Assembly (NCBI GenBank): GCA_027485235.1
Contig: JAIXRJ010000030.1
Span: 117,360-181,359, forward strand
Source of the DNA: Comamonadaceae bacterium
Lineage (GTDB): Bacteria > Pseudomonadota > Gammaproteobacteria > Burkholderiales > Burkholderiaceae_C
Length of the DNA stretch: 64,000 nt
Direction of reading: 5' to 3'
A program made the translations under genes and the position numbers. Shown here in pieces: positions 20,435 through 29,271 of the stretch. Below the pieces are notes generated by a model. It was not told the origin of the DNA and ran no database searches. It was given only the letters and a program-made list of their open reading frames with translations. Every line of letters begins with the position of its first letter. The first letter of the stretch is position 1.

Positions 20435-20649
20435 CCCGTTCTGCGCAAAACAGCCAAGCAGGACGGGCGATGGAGGCACAAACCGAAAACGCCATGGTGG
20501 CCGAAGCGGTCGACGAAGGTGAAAAGATGCCGACCGACAAGTTGGTCGATGTGTCACCCTTGGCGCTGCGCATGAGCAGCCCATTCAACGCAGGTTACTG
20601 GCTGGCAGCCGCCTGATGTTCTGAATCCCTGAATGGGACCGAGAATGAC

Positions 20650-20675
20650 AAAAGCCCCGCACTGCGGGGCTTTTT
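20650..20675. terminator. bidirectional rho-independent terminator
   Basis: AAAAGCCCCGC-act-GCGGGGCTTTTT is a perfect hairpin with A and T tails, so it can stop transcription from both the barstar side and the rsmA side. Confidence 0.9.
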
Positions 20676-20695
20676 CATGGCCTTGCAGCGTCCTT

Positions 20696-20726
20696 CGTCA
20701 TCCCGGCCCCCGAGCCGGGATCCACG
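20696..20726. repeat. palindromic GTCATCCCGG-type repeat
   Basis: ATCCCGGC pairs with GCCGGGAT across a short loop, flanked by CGTC and CCACG. This sequence type is a common dispersed palindrome in proteobacterial intergenic regions. It differs from the REP-like family seen elsewhere in this window. Confidence 0.6.
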
Positions 20727-20796
20727 ATTTTCAGCTGGGCAGACAAAACAGCCATGGACCTGCATCCAGTGCGGCGTGACAGATCTTTTTCGGTGT

Positions 20797-21579
20797 TCAG
20801 ACCGCCTGCGCCAAGGCCACGTACTCGGCCACCGGCACCTCTTCGGCACGCCGCTGCAGATCAAAATGGCCCCCAAAGCCTTTTTCTTCCAGCCATTTGC
20901 CCAAGGTGTTGCGCAAAATCTTGCGGCGCTGGCTGAAGGCCACCTGGACCAAGGTCTCCATGGTTTTGAGATGCACCAGCGGGGGCTGGGCCAAGGGCAC
21001 CATGCGCACCACGGCGCTGTCCACGCGGGGTGGCGGATCAAAGCTTTCGGGCGGTACGAACAGCACATTGGCCATGTCGTAGCGCCACTGCAGCATCACC
21101 GACAAGCGGCTGTAGTCGGAAGTGGCGGGCTTGGCCACTATCCGGTCGATGACTTCTTTTTGCAGCATGAAGTGCTGGTCTTCGATCACCGCCACATGGT
21201 CCAGCAAATGGAAAAGAATGGGTGTGGAGATGTTGTAGGGCAAGTTGCCGACGACGCGAATCTTGGCGGTTTTGACCGTGCAGCTTTGGGCATTCAGCAT
21301 CGCTTGGGACAAGGCCGTGAAATCGACCTTGAGCACATCGGATTCCACCACGCTCAGTTGCTCGTGCAGGCGCAATCGCAGGGCCAGATCCCGGTCCAGC
21401 TCGACCACGGTCAGGTGGCCCAAACGCTCGACCAAGGGTTGCGTCAAGGCCGCCAAGCCCGGACCGATCTCGACCATGGGCTGACCCGCTTGTGGCTGGA
21501 TGGCGTCCACGATGGCATCGATGATGCCGTGGTCGGTCAAGAAATGCTGGCCGAAACGTTTGCGGGCAATGTGTTTCAT
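20797..21579 (-). CDS. rsmA: 16S rRNA (adenine1518/1519-N6) dimethyltransferase
   Basis: The 260-residue KsgA/RsmA protein starts [16 protein letters not shown] and has the SAM-binding '[15 protein letters not shown]', 'ELDRD', the catalytic '[11 protein letters not shown]' motif and '[13 protein letters not shown]' near the end. It dimethylates two adjacent adenines in helix 45 of 16S rRNA. Its ATG overlaps the surA stop by four bases (ATGA), so the two are translationally coupled. The lptD-surA-rsmA order is typical of proteobacteria. Confidence 0.96.
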   Translation of the reverse strand: MKHIARKRFGQHFLTDHGIIDAIVDAIQPQAGQPMVEIGPGLAALTQPLVERLGHLTVVELDRDLALRLRLHEQLSVVESDVLKVDFTALSQAMLNAQSCTVKTAKIRVVGNLPYNISTPILFHLLDHVAVIEDQHFMLQKEVIDRIVAKPATSDYSRLSVMLQWRYDMANVLFVPPESFDPPPRVDSAVVRMVPLAQPPLVHLKTMETLVQVAFSQRRKILRNTLGKWLEEKGFGGHFDLQRRAEEVPVAEYVALAQAV

Positions 21580-22913
21580 TGAGGCGGTTCGCGCATTTCG
21601 ACATAGGCGCGACCCCGCACATCTTCCACCCAAGTCTGATAAGCCTCATCGAGTTTTTTCTCGCGCAGCGCATTGCGGGCCAAGGTGCGTTGTTCGGTTT
21701 CAGACAAAGGGGCATTTCGACGGTCCGTGACTTCGATCAGGTGCACACCAAAGCGCGACACCAGCGGCTCGCCCACTTGGCCGGGACCCAGTCGGTTCAT
21801 GAGCTGCTCGAATTCGGGGACAAACATGCCGGGATTGGCCCAACCCAAATCACCCCCTTGCACAGCGCTGCCGTCCTGCGAGAGTTGACGGGCCAGGCTT
21901 GCAAAATCGGCTTTCCCCGAAACAATGTTTTGGCGCAGCACGTTCAACTGGGCCACGACCTGGGCTTGCGGCATTTGCGCGGTGGGGCGCAACAAAATGT
22001 GGCGTGCACGGGTTTGCGTGACCATCAAGGTGGCCGGGCCTTGTCGCCGATCGAGGACTTTGAGGATGTGGAAGCCCGCCCCCGAGCGGACCAGGGACGA
22101 TGTGCCGCCCACCCGCAGGTTGCGCGTGGTGTCCAAGAACAGTTCGGGGTAACGGTCTGCCGCACGCAAACCCATTTCGCCGCCATTGGCGCCCTTGTCC
22201 GCAGCCTCGCTGAAGTTGCGGGCCAAGCTGGCAAAGTTTTCGCCGCTGCGGGCGCGGCGTGCCACATCTTCGGCGCGCTCCTGCAGCAACTTGACTTGCG
22301 CTTCTGTGCTGTTTTCAGGCACGGCAATCAAAATCATGGCCAAGTTGAGCTCGGTCTGCGCTTGCCCGCCCTGGGCCTGAATTTGCTCTTGCAGATAGCG
22401 CTCGATCTCCAGATCGTTCACGCGGATGCGTGCGTCCACTTCGCGCTCACGAACACGGGCCAGCATCAGCTGATCGCGCAGCTGATCGCGGTAGGTTTTG
22501 GGTGACAAGCCCTCTTGGGCAATCCGCTTGCGCATGTCGTCCAACGTCAATTGGTTGTTGGCCGCAACGTTGTTTTCCGCTTGGTCAATGGCGTCCTCAT
22601 CGATCTTGATGCCAATGTCGCGCGCTTGCTGCAGCTGCGCTTTTTCATTGATCAGTTGTTCCAAGGCTTGGCGGTTCAGTTGCGCGGCGTCTGCCATGGC
22701 CGGATCCCCTCGGGGCGCATCGCGCGACATGCGCCGGCGCAGGGCTTGCACCTCCTGGTTGGTGATGGGCTCTGAGTTGACCACCGCCACAATGAAGTCA
22801 GCTTGTCGGGGGCGGGTGCTTTGTGCGCTGGCGTTGCCCACGCCCAGCAGGACGACCCCGGTCAACAAACAGGCCAGTCCAGCGCCGCGGACAGAAAGGG
22901 GAAAATCATTCAT
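21576..22913 (-). CDS. surA: periplasmic chaperone and peptidyl-prolyl isomerase SurA
   Basis: The 445-residue precursor has an N-terminal signal peptide ending near 'GNASAQ', then the SurA N-domain ('[16 protein letters not shown]', '[16 protein letters not shown]'). Two parvulin domains follow ('[14 protein letters not shown]...' and '[15 protein letters not shown]'), and the second holds '[18 protein letters not shown]'. SurA escorts outer membrane proteins, including LptD, through the periplasm. The start overlaps the end of lptD, with surA immediately downstream; the rsmA start overlaps its stop. Confidence 0.95.
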   Translation of the reverse strand: MNDFPLSVRGAGLACLLTGVVLLGVGNASAQSTRPRQADFIVAVVNSEPITNQEVQALRRRMSRDAPRGDPAMADAAQLNRQALEQLINEKAQLQQARDIGIKIDEDAIDQAENNVAANNQLTLDDMRKRIAQEGLSPKTYRDQLRDQLMLARVREREVDARIRVNDLEIERYLQEQIQAQGGQAQTELNLAMILIAVPENSTEAQVKLLQERAEDVARRARSGENFASLARNFSEAADKGANGGEMGLRAADRYPELFLDTTRNLRVGGTSSLVRSGAGFHILKVLDRRQGPATLMVTQTRARHILLRPTAQMPQAQVVAQLNVLRQNIVSGKADFASLARQLSQDGSAVQGGDLGWANPGMFVPEFEQLMNRLGPGQVGEPLVSRFGVHLIEVTDRRNAPLSETEQRTLARNALREKKLDEAYQTWVEDVRGRAYVEMREPPQ

Positions 22914-25326
22914 AAGACTGGAATCGGCTCGGTTGTGCTGTGCTGTCGCGCAGGTATTGGTAGTTGGTGATGTTGTTGCGCAGGGTTTGCAGTGGGCTCG
23001 AGCCCACGCGGGCCAAGCCCACGAACTCCATTTGAAAAAGCAAGCGGGTGCTGGAGCTGCTCAAGGTGCTTTGCAAGCGTTCAAAAACAATGCGACCCAG
23101 CCAGCAACCGGCATCGTATTCCAAGCCGATCAAGGTGTCCACGATGCGCTTTTCACTCAAGCTGAAGTTCACGCGCCCCACGCTGTACCAGCGGTCGGGA
23201 CCCAGGCCTTGACCGCGGGTCCGGCTCCAAGCCGACTCGGTTTCGCGGTCAGCACCCCCCCACAGGTCGTTGATGGGCCATTGCCACCCGATGTCCACCT
23301 GTTCGCTCACGCCTTTGTTGAGCCGATAAGCCGTGTTGAAAACGCGGTAGGGCGTGGGGTTGTAACGGCTTTGCAAAGTGGTGCGGCTGACGCTGTTGGT
23401 CTGGGAGCTCAGTTGCACGGTGGCGTCACCCGCCCAGCGCTGGTTCCAGCGCACACCGGCGCCCAGCAACACATCGCTCAAGCCGGCAGAAACGGTGGAC
23501 TGGCCAGGCAAGACCACCTGCTGTTGGTCAAAGCGGATCCGCTGCGCAAGTCCCAACTTGACCAACTCGGCACCAGAGCTGGCATCGAACATGCGACTGG
23601 TCACGCCCAGAGTCAAGGAGTTGTTGTCGATCAGGCGGTCCTGGCCGACGTAGGGGTTTTCGCTGTAAATGGTCGACAGGTTGAAATCGGCAGCCCCGCT
23701 GTCGTAGATCGGAAAGAGGCTCTGGTCCCGAAAGGGCGTGCGTGCATACAGCGCCCGGGGCTCCAGGGTCTGCAAAATGTTTTGGCCGAACCACCGGGTC
23801 TCGCGCTCAAACACCAAACCCGAGTCCACACTGAAGGTGGGCAGCACCCGGTTGAGTGCACTCTCACCGCTGCTGGGCAAGGGATTGTCGAGTTGGTAGC
23901 GCGTGGCATGCCATTGGACCTTGGGGGTCACAAAGCCCCAAGGGCGGATCCATGGGCGACTGACTTGGGCTTGCACATAGCTGCGCTCGCCGTTGCGCAA
24001 ACTGGCCAAGGTGCTGGGGCTCACGCTGGGGATGCGCGAGTAATCGGCTTCAAAGCGGGTGGTGTCGCCCACGATGGACCAATCCAGGCCCTCGGCGTTC
24101 CATTGGCCGTAGCGCAGGGTGATCTGCGGGGCACGGTCATAAGGCGGGGTGATCGCGCCCGTCTCCACCTGCAGGGTTTGCCAGCGCTGGACTTGGGCGC
24201 TCATGCTGAAGTTGCCCCGTGCCCAGTTCAGTGCCCCCGTGGAGGGCAGCAAGCGCTGTGTCAAAGCCAAACCCGCACGCGGAAAGTCACGCCAGTAGTT
24301 GTCATCGCTGACCCGGTTCACCGTCAGGCCGACGCCGACCCGGCCGATCGGCTCCAGCCCGGTATCGAGGCTGCCGGTGTGCTGGGTCGACAAGCCCCAG
24401 CGGGAGGCTTGGCGAAGTTTGTCCGTGGCCATCAGGTTCAGGCGCGCCAGGCCGTTGTAATCCGGCTCCAAGTAGCGAAACTCGCTGTTGACGGAGACCC
24501 CGCGTTTGCTCATCAATTGGGTGGTGATGGTCGCATCGCGGTTCGGTGCAATGTCCAGGTAATAAGGCAGGGACATGTTCAGACCGTTGACCGTGTCCAC
24601 GCCCACCAAGGTGGGCAGAAAACCAGATTTGCGTTCGTCGGTCATGGCGAAGCTGACCGAGGGCGCGCTCATCACCGGCACATCGTGAAAACGCAACTGC
24701 ACGCCCTCGGCTTGAACGGTGGATTCCTCTTCATCGATGGTCATTTGTGTGGCTTTGACCAACCATTCAGGCAGCCACTCCGGGCCCGGTGTGCGGCGGC
24801 AGGTGGTGTAGCGGGCTTGGTGGATGATCTGGCGCTTCTCGTCGACGAACACCACATGGGACGCATTGCCATAACCGCCGTTGCGGTAAAGCTCAAAGTT
24901 CGGTTGATCAAACGTCCCTTGAAAGCTGTCCACCTGCAGGCGAACGCTGGGGCCTTCAAACAGGCTGCCATCGCGGCTCACGCGCACATGGCCTGTGGCG
25001 TTCACGATGTCACGCGACTGGTCGTAAACCAAGCGATCGGCCTGGATCGACAAGCCGGGGCGGCGCAAAGTGGCTTGGCCTTCAATGACCAGGTCCATGT
25101 CCGGGCGGGCCGTGATCTGAGCGCCATCCACAAAGATGGCGCCTTCACCGAGTTGGCGTTTGGAGATTTTTTCTTCCAGCAGGGGGCTGGTGCGCAGCGT
25201 CAAGCCCGTCGATTGCGCCTGTGCCAGGCTGCCTAGGGCCCACAACACAGCAATGGCCACCCCGCTCAAAGCGGGGGGGGCAACAGGCGCCAGTGGCCAT
25301 GGGGGTGATGCAGGGAAGGTGGACAC
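22906..25326 (-). CDS. lptD: LPS-assembly outer membrane protein LptD
   Basis: An 806-residue precursor. An N-terminal export signal ends near 'GSLAQAQS'. It is followed by the periplasmic OstA/LptA-like jellyroll ('ITARPDMDLVIEGQATLRRP', 'SIQADRLVYDQSRDIVNATG') and the C-terminal LptD beta-barrel ('SGESALNRVLPTFSVDSGLV', 'VGLEYDAGCWLGRIVFERLQ'). With LptE it inserts lipopolysaccharide into the outer leaflet. Only two cysteines are apparent in the mature part, one in each domain, suggesting one inter-domain disulfide rather than the two of E. coli. The stop overlaps the surA start. Confidence 0.95.
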   Translation of the reverse strand: MSTFPASPPWPLAPVAPPALSGVAIAVLWALGSLAQAQSTGLTLRTSPLLEEKISKRQLGEGAIFVDGAQITARPDMDLVIEGQATLRRPGLSIQADRLVYDQSRDIVNATGHVRVSRDGSLFEGPSVRLQVDSFQGTFDQPNFELYRNGGYGNASHVVFVDEKRQIIHQARYTTCRRTPGPEWLPEWLVKATQMTIDEEESTVQAEGVQLRFHDVPVMSAPSVSFAMTDERKSGFLPTLVGVDTVNGLNMSLPYYLDIAPNRDATITTQLMSKRGVSVNSEFRYLEPDYNGLARLNLMATDKLRQASRWGLSTQHTGSLDTGLEPIGRVGVGLTVNRVSDDNYWRDFPRAGLALTQRLLPSTGALNWARGNFSMSAQVQRWQTLQVETGAITPPYDRAPQITLRYGQWNAEGLDWSIVGDTTRFEADYSRIPSVSPSTLASLRNGERSYVQAQVSRPWIRPWGFVTPKVQWHATRYQLDNPLPSSGESALNRVLPTFSVDSGLVFERETRWFGQNILQTLEPRALYARTPFRDQSLFPIYDSGAADFNLSTIYSENPYVGQDRLIDNNSLTLGVTSRMFDASSGAELVKLGLAQRIRFDQQQVVLPGQSTVSAGLSDVLLGAGVRWNQRWAGDATVQLSSQTNSVSRTTLQSRYNPTPYRVFNTAYRLNKGVSEQVDIGWQWPINDLWGGADRETESAWSRTRGQGLGPDRWYSVGRVNFSLSEKRIVDTLIGLEYDAGCWLGRIVFERLQSTLSSSSTRLLFQMEFVGLARVGSSPLQTLRNNITNYQYLRDSTAQPSRFQSYE

Positions 25327-25406
25327 AAATCAAGAAGGGGGAAAGGCGAAATCACCAGCGGCATGTCCAAGGGCAAGGGTGCTGGCTTTGTAAAATGGGA
25401 TTATCC

Positions 25407-26510
25407 ATGAGCCACCCTCCCTCCCCTCCCTCTTCCCCCGCCGCGACTTCTGAAGTCCGTTGGGCCGATCCGTCCCGACAAGCTTTGTTCGAGGCTTGGA
25501 TGGGCAACACCGCAACCGTCCACGGCCTGCTGCCCGCCACCTTGCGCATCGCCTCGGCCGATGCGAGTTTTCGCCGCTATCTGCGCGTTGACACACTGAG
25601 CGGCGACAGCCGCATCGTGATGGACGCGCCGCCGGACAAGGAAAACTCGCAACCGTTTGTAAAAATTGCCGCCCTGATGAAAGAGGCGGGGCTGCGTGCA
25701 CCTGAGGTGCTCGACTGGCACGAAGTCCATGGCTTCATGCTCTTGAACGATCTGGGCAGTGCCACCATGATGTCGGCCATCGATCCCGAACGCCCGCAGG
25801 CCAACCACGGTCTGTACATGCAGGCGGTGGACGTGCTGATCCAGTGGCAGTTGGCCTCGCGACCGGGTGTTTTGCCCCCTTATGACGCGACGCTGCTGCA
25901 ACGAGAACTGAGCTTGTTCCCCGATTGGTACCTGGCCCAGCACAAAGGCGTGCAGTTGCAAGGGCAGGACAAAGAAACCTTGGACAAGGCTTTTGCCCTG
26001 ATCGTGCAGCGCAACCTGGCTGCGCCCTGTGTGTATGTGCACCGCGACTACATGCCGCGCAACCTGATGATGCCTTTTCAGAGCGAACAGCTGGGCGTGC
26101 TGGATTTCCAAGACGCGGTGTACGGCCCGGTCACCTACGACATCGCCAGCCTGATGCGCGACGCCTTCCTGAGCTGGGACGAAGACTTTGTGCTCGACAT
26201 CACCATCCGCTATTGGGAAAAGGCCCGCAAAGCTGGGTTGATGGATTTTGAAGATTGGCACAGTGACTTCGGCGCTTTTTACCGCGCCGTCGAATGGATG
26301 GGCTTGCAGCGCCACCTCAAGGTGGCCGGTATTTTTGCGCGCCTGACCTTGCGCGACGGCAAGCCCCAATACCTGGCCGATGCGCCGCGATTCATCCACT
26401 ACATCCGCAAGGCCTGTGACCGCTACCGCGAACTGGGGCCACTCCTCAAAGTGATCGACGAGATCGAGGGCACCACACCGCTGGTCGGATTTGCCTACGG
26501 GCGCATGTGA
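25407..26510 (+). CDS. amgK: anomeric MurNAc/GlcNAc kinase AmgK (aminoglycoside-phosphotransferase fold)
   Basis: The 367-residue kinase has 'ASADASFRRYLRV' in the N-lobe, the catalytic loop 'VYVHRDYMPRNLMM' and the metal-binding 'LGVLDFQDAVYGPVTYDIAS'. This pattern and the divergent position next to lptD are characteristic of AmgK. AmgK phosphorylates N-acetylmuramate at C1 so that MurU can make UDP-MurNAc, bypassing de novo synthesis and the fosfomycin target. The start at 25407 is chosen because upstream residues are not conserved-looking; another ATG lies at 25395. murU is 11 kb away rather than adjacent. Confidence 0.85.
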   Translation: MSHPPSPPSSPAATSEVRWADPSRQALFEAWMGNTATVHGLLPATLRIASADASFRRYLRVDTLSGDSRIVMDAPPDKENSQPFVKIAALMKEAGLRAPEVLDWHEVHGFMLLNDLGSATMMSAIDPERPQANHGLYMQAVDVLIQWQLASRPGVLPPYDATLLQRELSLFPDWYLAQHKGVQLQGQDKETLDKAFALIVQRNLAAPCVYVHRDYMPRNLMMPFQSEQLGVLDFQDAVYGPVTYDIASLMRDAFLSWDEDFVLDITIRYWEKARKAGLMDFEDWHSDFGAFYRAVEWMGLQRHLKVAGIFARLTLRDGKPQYLADAPRFIHYIRKACDRYRELGPLLKVIDEIEGTTPLVGFAYGRM

Positions 26511-26512
26511 GC

Positions 26513-27214
26513 ATGCCGCGCTTTTACTGCCCTGCCCCCTTGCAAACCGGTCTGGCCTTGAGCTTGCCGGCAGGTGCGGCGCGCCATGTGCAGGTCTTGC
26601 GCATGCAACCCGGCGACAGCATCACCTTGTTCAACGGCGAAGGCGGTGAATTTGACGCCACCGTGACCCGCATGGGCCGCAGCGATGTCGAGGTGGAAGT
26701 GGGTGCGCACCACCCGGTGGAGCGCGAAGCCTTGCGCGCCGTGCATTTGCTGGCCGGGATCACCGCCAACGAGCGCATGGACTGGTTGGTCGAAAAAGCC
26801 ACCGAGTTGGGTGTGGCCAGCATCACGCCGCTGATGGCTGAGCGCAGCGTCCTCAAACTCAAGGGCGAGCGCGCTGACAAAAAGCGGGCCCATTGGCAAG
26901 CGGTGGCGGTGGCCGCTGCCGAACAATGTGGCCGCAACCGTGTGCCCGTGGTCCACGCCGCGGTGAGCTTGACCGAGTGGCTCAAAAAAGCCCCGACCGG
27001 ACAGCGCTGGGTTTTGTCTTTGTCAGCAGGCACACAGCCCCTGTCGCAAATGCCCCAGGCCGAACCGGTGACCGTGCTCAGTGGCCCTGAGGGCGGACTG
27101 AGCCCCACAGAAGAAGCGTTGGCCTTGGCGGGCGGGTTTGCACCGGTCAGTTTGGGGCCCCGCGTGTTGCGGGCGGAGACCGCCCCTTTGGCGGTGTTGG
27201 CTTTGTCCGCCTGA
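26513..27214 (+). CDS. rsmE: 16S rRNA (uracil1498-N3)-methyltransferase
   Basis: The 233-residue SPOUT methyltransferase begins MPRFYCPAPL and contains 'AARHVQVLRMQPGDSITLFN', 'NERMDWLVEKATELGVASIT', 'VAAAEQCGRNRVP' and the SAM-binding knot 'LSGPEGGLSPTEEALAL', then 'LGPRVLRAETAPLAVLA'. It methylates U1498 of 16S rRNA. The preferred ATG follows the amgK stop by 2 bases; a GTG at 26507 overlaps that stop and is an alternative. A hairpin, GCCCCG-tcgct-CGGGGC at 27215-27231, follows the stop and may terminate the unit. Confidence 0.93.
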   Translation: MPRFYCPAPLQTGLALSLPAGAARHVQVLRMQPGDSITLFNGEGGEFDATVTRMGRSDVEVEVGAHHPVEREALRAVHLLAGITANERMDWLVEKATELGVASITPLMAERSVLKLKGERADKKRAHWQAVAVAAAEQCGRNRVPVVHAAVSLTEWLKKAPTGQRWVLSLSAGTQPLSQMPQAEPVTVLSGPEGGLSPTEEALALAGGFAPVSLGPRVLRAETAPLAVLALSA

Positions 27215-27284
27215 GCCCCGTCGCTCGGGGCGCAGGTTTTTCGGCGACACGCTGGCCCCAGCGCCAGGCCATACACTGTTCGGC

Positions 27285-28463
27285 ATGAACGCCAATTTGA
27301 TCCTTCTCACCCTGTGCCAGGGCATCTTCTTCACGAACAACGTCACCTTCATCGCCATCAATGGTCTGGTGGGGCTGTCCATGGCCCCGCTGGGCTGGAT
27401 GGCGACTTTGCCCGTCATGGGCTATGTGGTGGGCGGCGCTTTGTCCACCGGCTTGGTGGCCAAGACCCAGTCGCGGTTTGGGCGGCGCATCTCGTTTCAG
27501 CTGGGTTTGGTGGTGGCGATCTTCTCGGCCTTGCTGGCCGCATATGCGGCCTGGAGCCACAACTTCTGGCTCTTGGTGTGTGCCACGGTGATCGCGGGTT
27601 ACTACAGCGCCAATGGCCAGCTGTACCGCTTTGCCGCTGCGGAGTTGTCGGTGGAAAGTTTCCGCGAAAAAGCCGTGTCGCTGGTCATGGCCGGCGGTCT
27701 GATGGGGGCCATCGTCGGCCCCAATTTGGCGTCGCGCACCAAGGACATCGTGGCAACGCCTTTCATGGGCGCGTACCTCGCGCTGGCCTTGGTGGCGGTC
27801 CTCGGCCTGGTGGTCATCAGTTTCATTCGGTTCCCTGCGGTGCCAGTCAAAAAGGTCGGGGATGCGCAGGGGCGAGCTTTGTCCGTCATCATGCGCCAGC
27901 CCATCTTCATCGTGGCCGCGGCCACCGCGGCTTTGAGCTATGGCGTGATGAACCTGCTCATGGCCGCCACGCCCTTGGCCATGCAGGTGTGTGGCTTTGC
28001 CTTCAGCGATGCCGCATGGGTGCTGGAGTGGCACGTCATCGGCATGTTCGCGCCGGGGTTTTTCACGGGGCACTTGATCAAACGCTTCGGCACTTTGACC
28101 ATCATGGGGGTGGGTGTGCTGCTCAATTTTGTCTGCATCGCGGTGGCTTTGTCGGGGGTGCAGTTGCACCAATTCCTGATCGCCTTGTTCTTGCTGGGCT
28201 TGGGTTGGAACTTTCTGTTCACCGGCAGCACCACCTTGGCCATGCGGGCCTGGCGTCCTGAAGAGAAAGACCGCGCGCAGGCGGCCATCAATTTTTGTGT
28301 GTTCGCCACCATGGCGCTCACCTCGTTTGCTTCGGGTGCGCTGGTCACCACCGGTGGCTGGACCTGGTTGAACGTGGGCTCTTTGGTGCCGGTGGCTTTG
28401 GCCGGACTGGCGCTGGTTTGGCTTGCCTTCAAGCAGCGAAGCGATCGTCCAGCCAGCGCTTGA
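27285..28463 (+). CDS. major facilitator superfamily transporter
   Basis: The 392-residue, very hydrophobic protein has about 12 membrane segments, with the MFS loop 2-3 region at 'KTQSRFGRRISFQLGLVV'. The central cytoplasmic loop lies near 'RFPAVPVKKVGDAQGR', and there are motifs such as 'GLMGAIVGPNLASRT'. The substrate is not evident; similar proteins are annotated as YfkF-like or arabinose-efflux-like permeases. The gene's 3' end overlaps the convergent hydrolase gene by 35 bases. The ATG at 27285 is the first that gives a normal first helix. Confidence 0.85.
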   Translation: MNANLILLTLCQGIFFTNNVTFIAINGLVGLSMAPLGWMATLPVMGYVVGGALSTGLVAKTQSRFGRRISFQLGLVVAIFSALLAAYAAWSHNFWLLVCATVIAGYYSANGQLYRFAAAELSVESFREKAVSLVMAGGLMGAIVGPNLASRTKDIVATPFMGAYLALALVAVLGLVVISFIRFPAVPVKKVGDAQGRALSVIMRQPIFIVAAATAALSYGVMNLLMAATPLAMQVCGFAFSDAAWVLEWHVIGMFAPGFFTGHLIKRFGTLTIMGVGVLLNFVCIAVALSGVQLHQFLIALFLLGLGWNFLFTGSTTLAMRAWRPEEKDRAQAAINFCVFATMALTSFASGALVTTGGWTWLNVGSLVPVALAGLALVWLAFKQRSDRPASA

Positions 28464-29271
28464 GCACCGTGAACACCTGCTGGCGCTGGGTGTCGTTGAA
28501 GATCTCGTGGTACATGGGCGCAAAGCAGTGCGCGTGCACCATCGATGCCGGCGCCCTGGCGGCAAAGGCCGCGCTGGCATCGGGATCCACCAGCCGGTCT
28601 TGTCCTGCATAAATCAACAGGGTGGGCACGCGCCACTGCCCAGCCAAAGCCAGGGTTTTGCGCCCTTCATGGTAGATCCAGGCGCCCAGCCGGGTGGAGA
28701 TGCGGTCGTGCACCAGAGGATCGAGCGTGTAGCGCTGCACCGTTGTTGCATCGCGTGCGATCAGCTGGGGGTTGAGCCCGTTGCGCACGCACAGGTGGGG
28801 CCAGTATTTGGGCAAGGTGGCCAGCAGCAGTTTTTGAAACGGGTTGATTCGGGTGCCCAAGGCGGGTGAAGACAGGATCACCGCGTCCACATAGCGCAGT
28901 TGTTCGGCCACGGCCCGGGCCACCACCAGGCCGCCCATGCTGTGGCCCAACAAAATCAGCGGGGCATCTTGCGCTCCGGGGCGTTCGCGAACGTGGTCGA
29001 TCACTGTGGCCAGGTCTTGCAAGAGGCCGTCTTCGGTCTGCAGCGTGCCGCGCACACCCTCGGAGTGGCCGTGGCCCTGGTGGTCGTAGCCGCAGACCGC
29101 AAAGCCCCATTGGCGCAACCGATCGGCCACGTGGCTGTAGCGCCCGGTGTGTTCACCCAAGCCATGGACCAGCAGCACCGTGCCCCGAACAGGTCCCAAA
29201 GGCAGGGGCCAGTCGTACACGGCCAGCTGGCCGGCCTGCCCTGACACGCTGGAGCGCTTGACGAGTTTCAT
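28429..29271 (-). CDS. alpha/beta hydrolase, monoacylglycerol lipase-like
   Basis: The 280-residue protein has 'VLLVHGLGEHTGRYSHVADRL' (oxyanion region), the nucleophile elbow 'LLGHSMGGLVVARAV', the acid in 'IYAGQDRLVDPDAS' and the catalytic His in 'CFAPMYHEIFND'. These are the features of serine hydrolases of the lysophospholipase/monoacylglycerol lipase type. The start overlaps the stop of the upstream M20 peptidase gene by four bases (ATGA), so the two form an operon. Confidence 0.88.
   Translation of the reverse strand: MKLVKRSSVSGQAGQLAVYDWPLPLGPVRGTVLLVHGLGEHTGRYSHVADRLRQWGFAVCGYDHQGHGHSEGVRGTLQTEDGLLQDLATVIDHVRERPGAQDAPLILLGHSMGGLVVARAVAEQLRYVDAVILSSPALGTRINPFQKLLLATLPKYWPHLCVRNGLNPQLIARDATTVQRYTLDPLVHDRISTRLGAWIYHEGRKTLALAGQWRVPTLLIYAGQDRLVDPDASAAFAARAPASMVHAHCFAPMYHEIFNDTQRQQVFTVLKRWLDDRFAA

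Larger units (their letters stand above)
20435..20796. other. intergenic stretch without a supported gene
   Basis: This 362-base gap between the convergent barstar and rsmA genes holds the bidirectional terminator at 20650 and the palindrome at 20696. An open frame runs to 20616 in a different phase from barstar, but it overlaps the barstar end, has no clear ribosome binding site and resembles nothing I know, so no gene is called. Confidence 0.6.

Noticed and set aside
20413..20616. A 67-residue frame after barstar
   Set aside because: It overlaps the barstar 3' end in another phase, has no clear ribosome binding site and no recognisable family.
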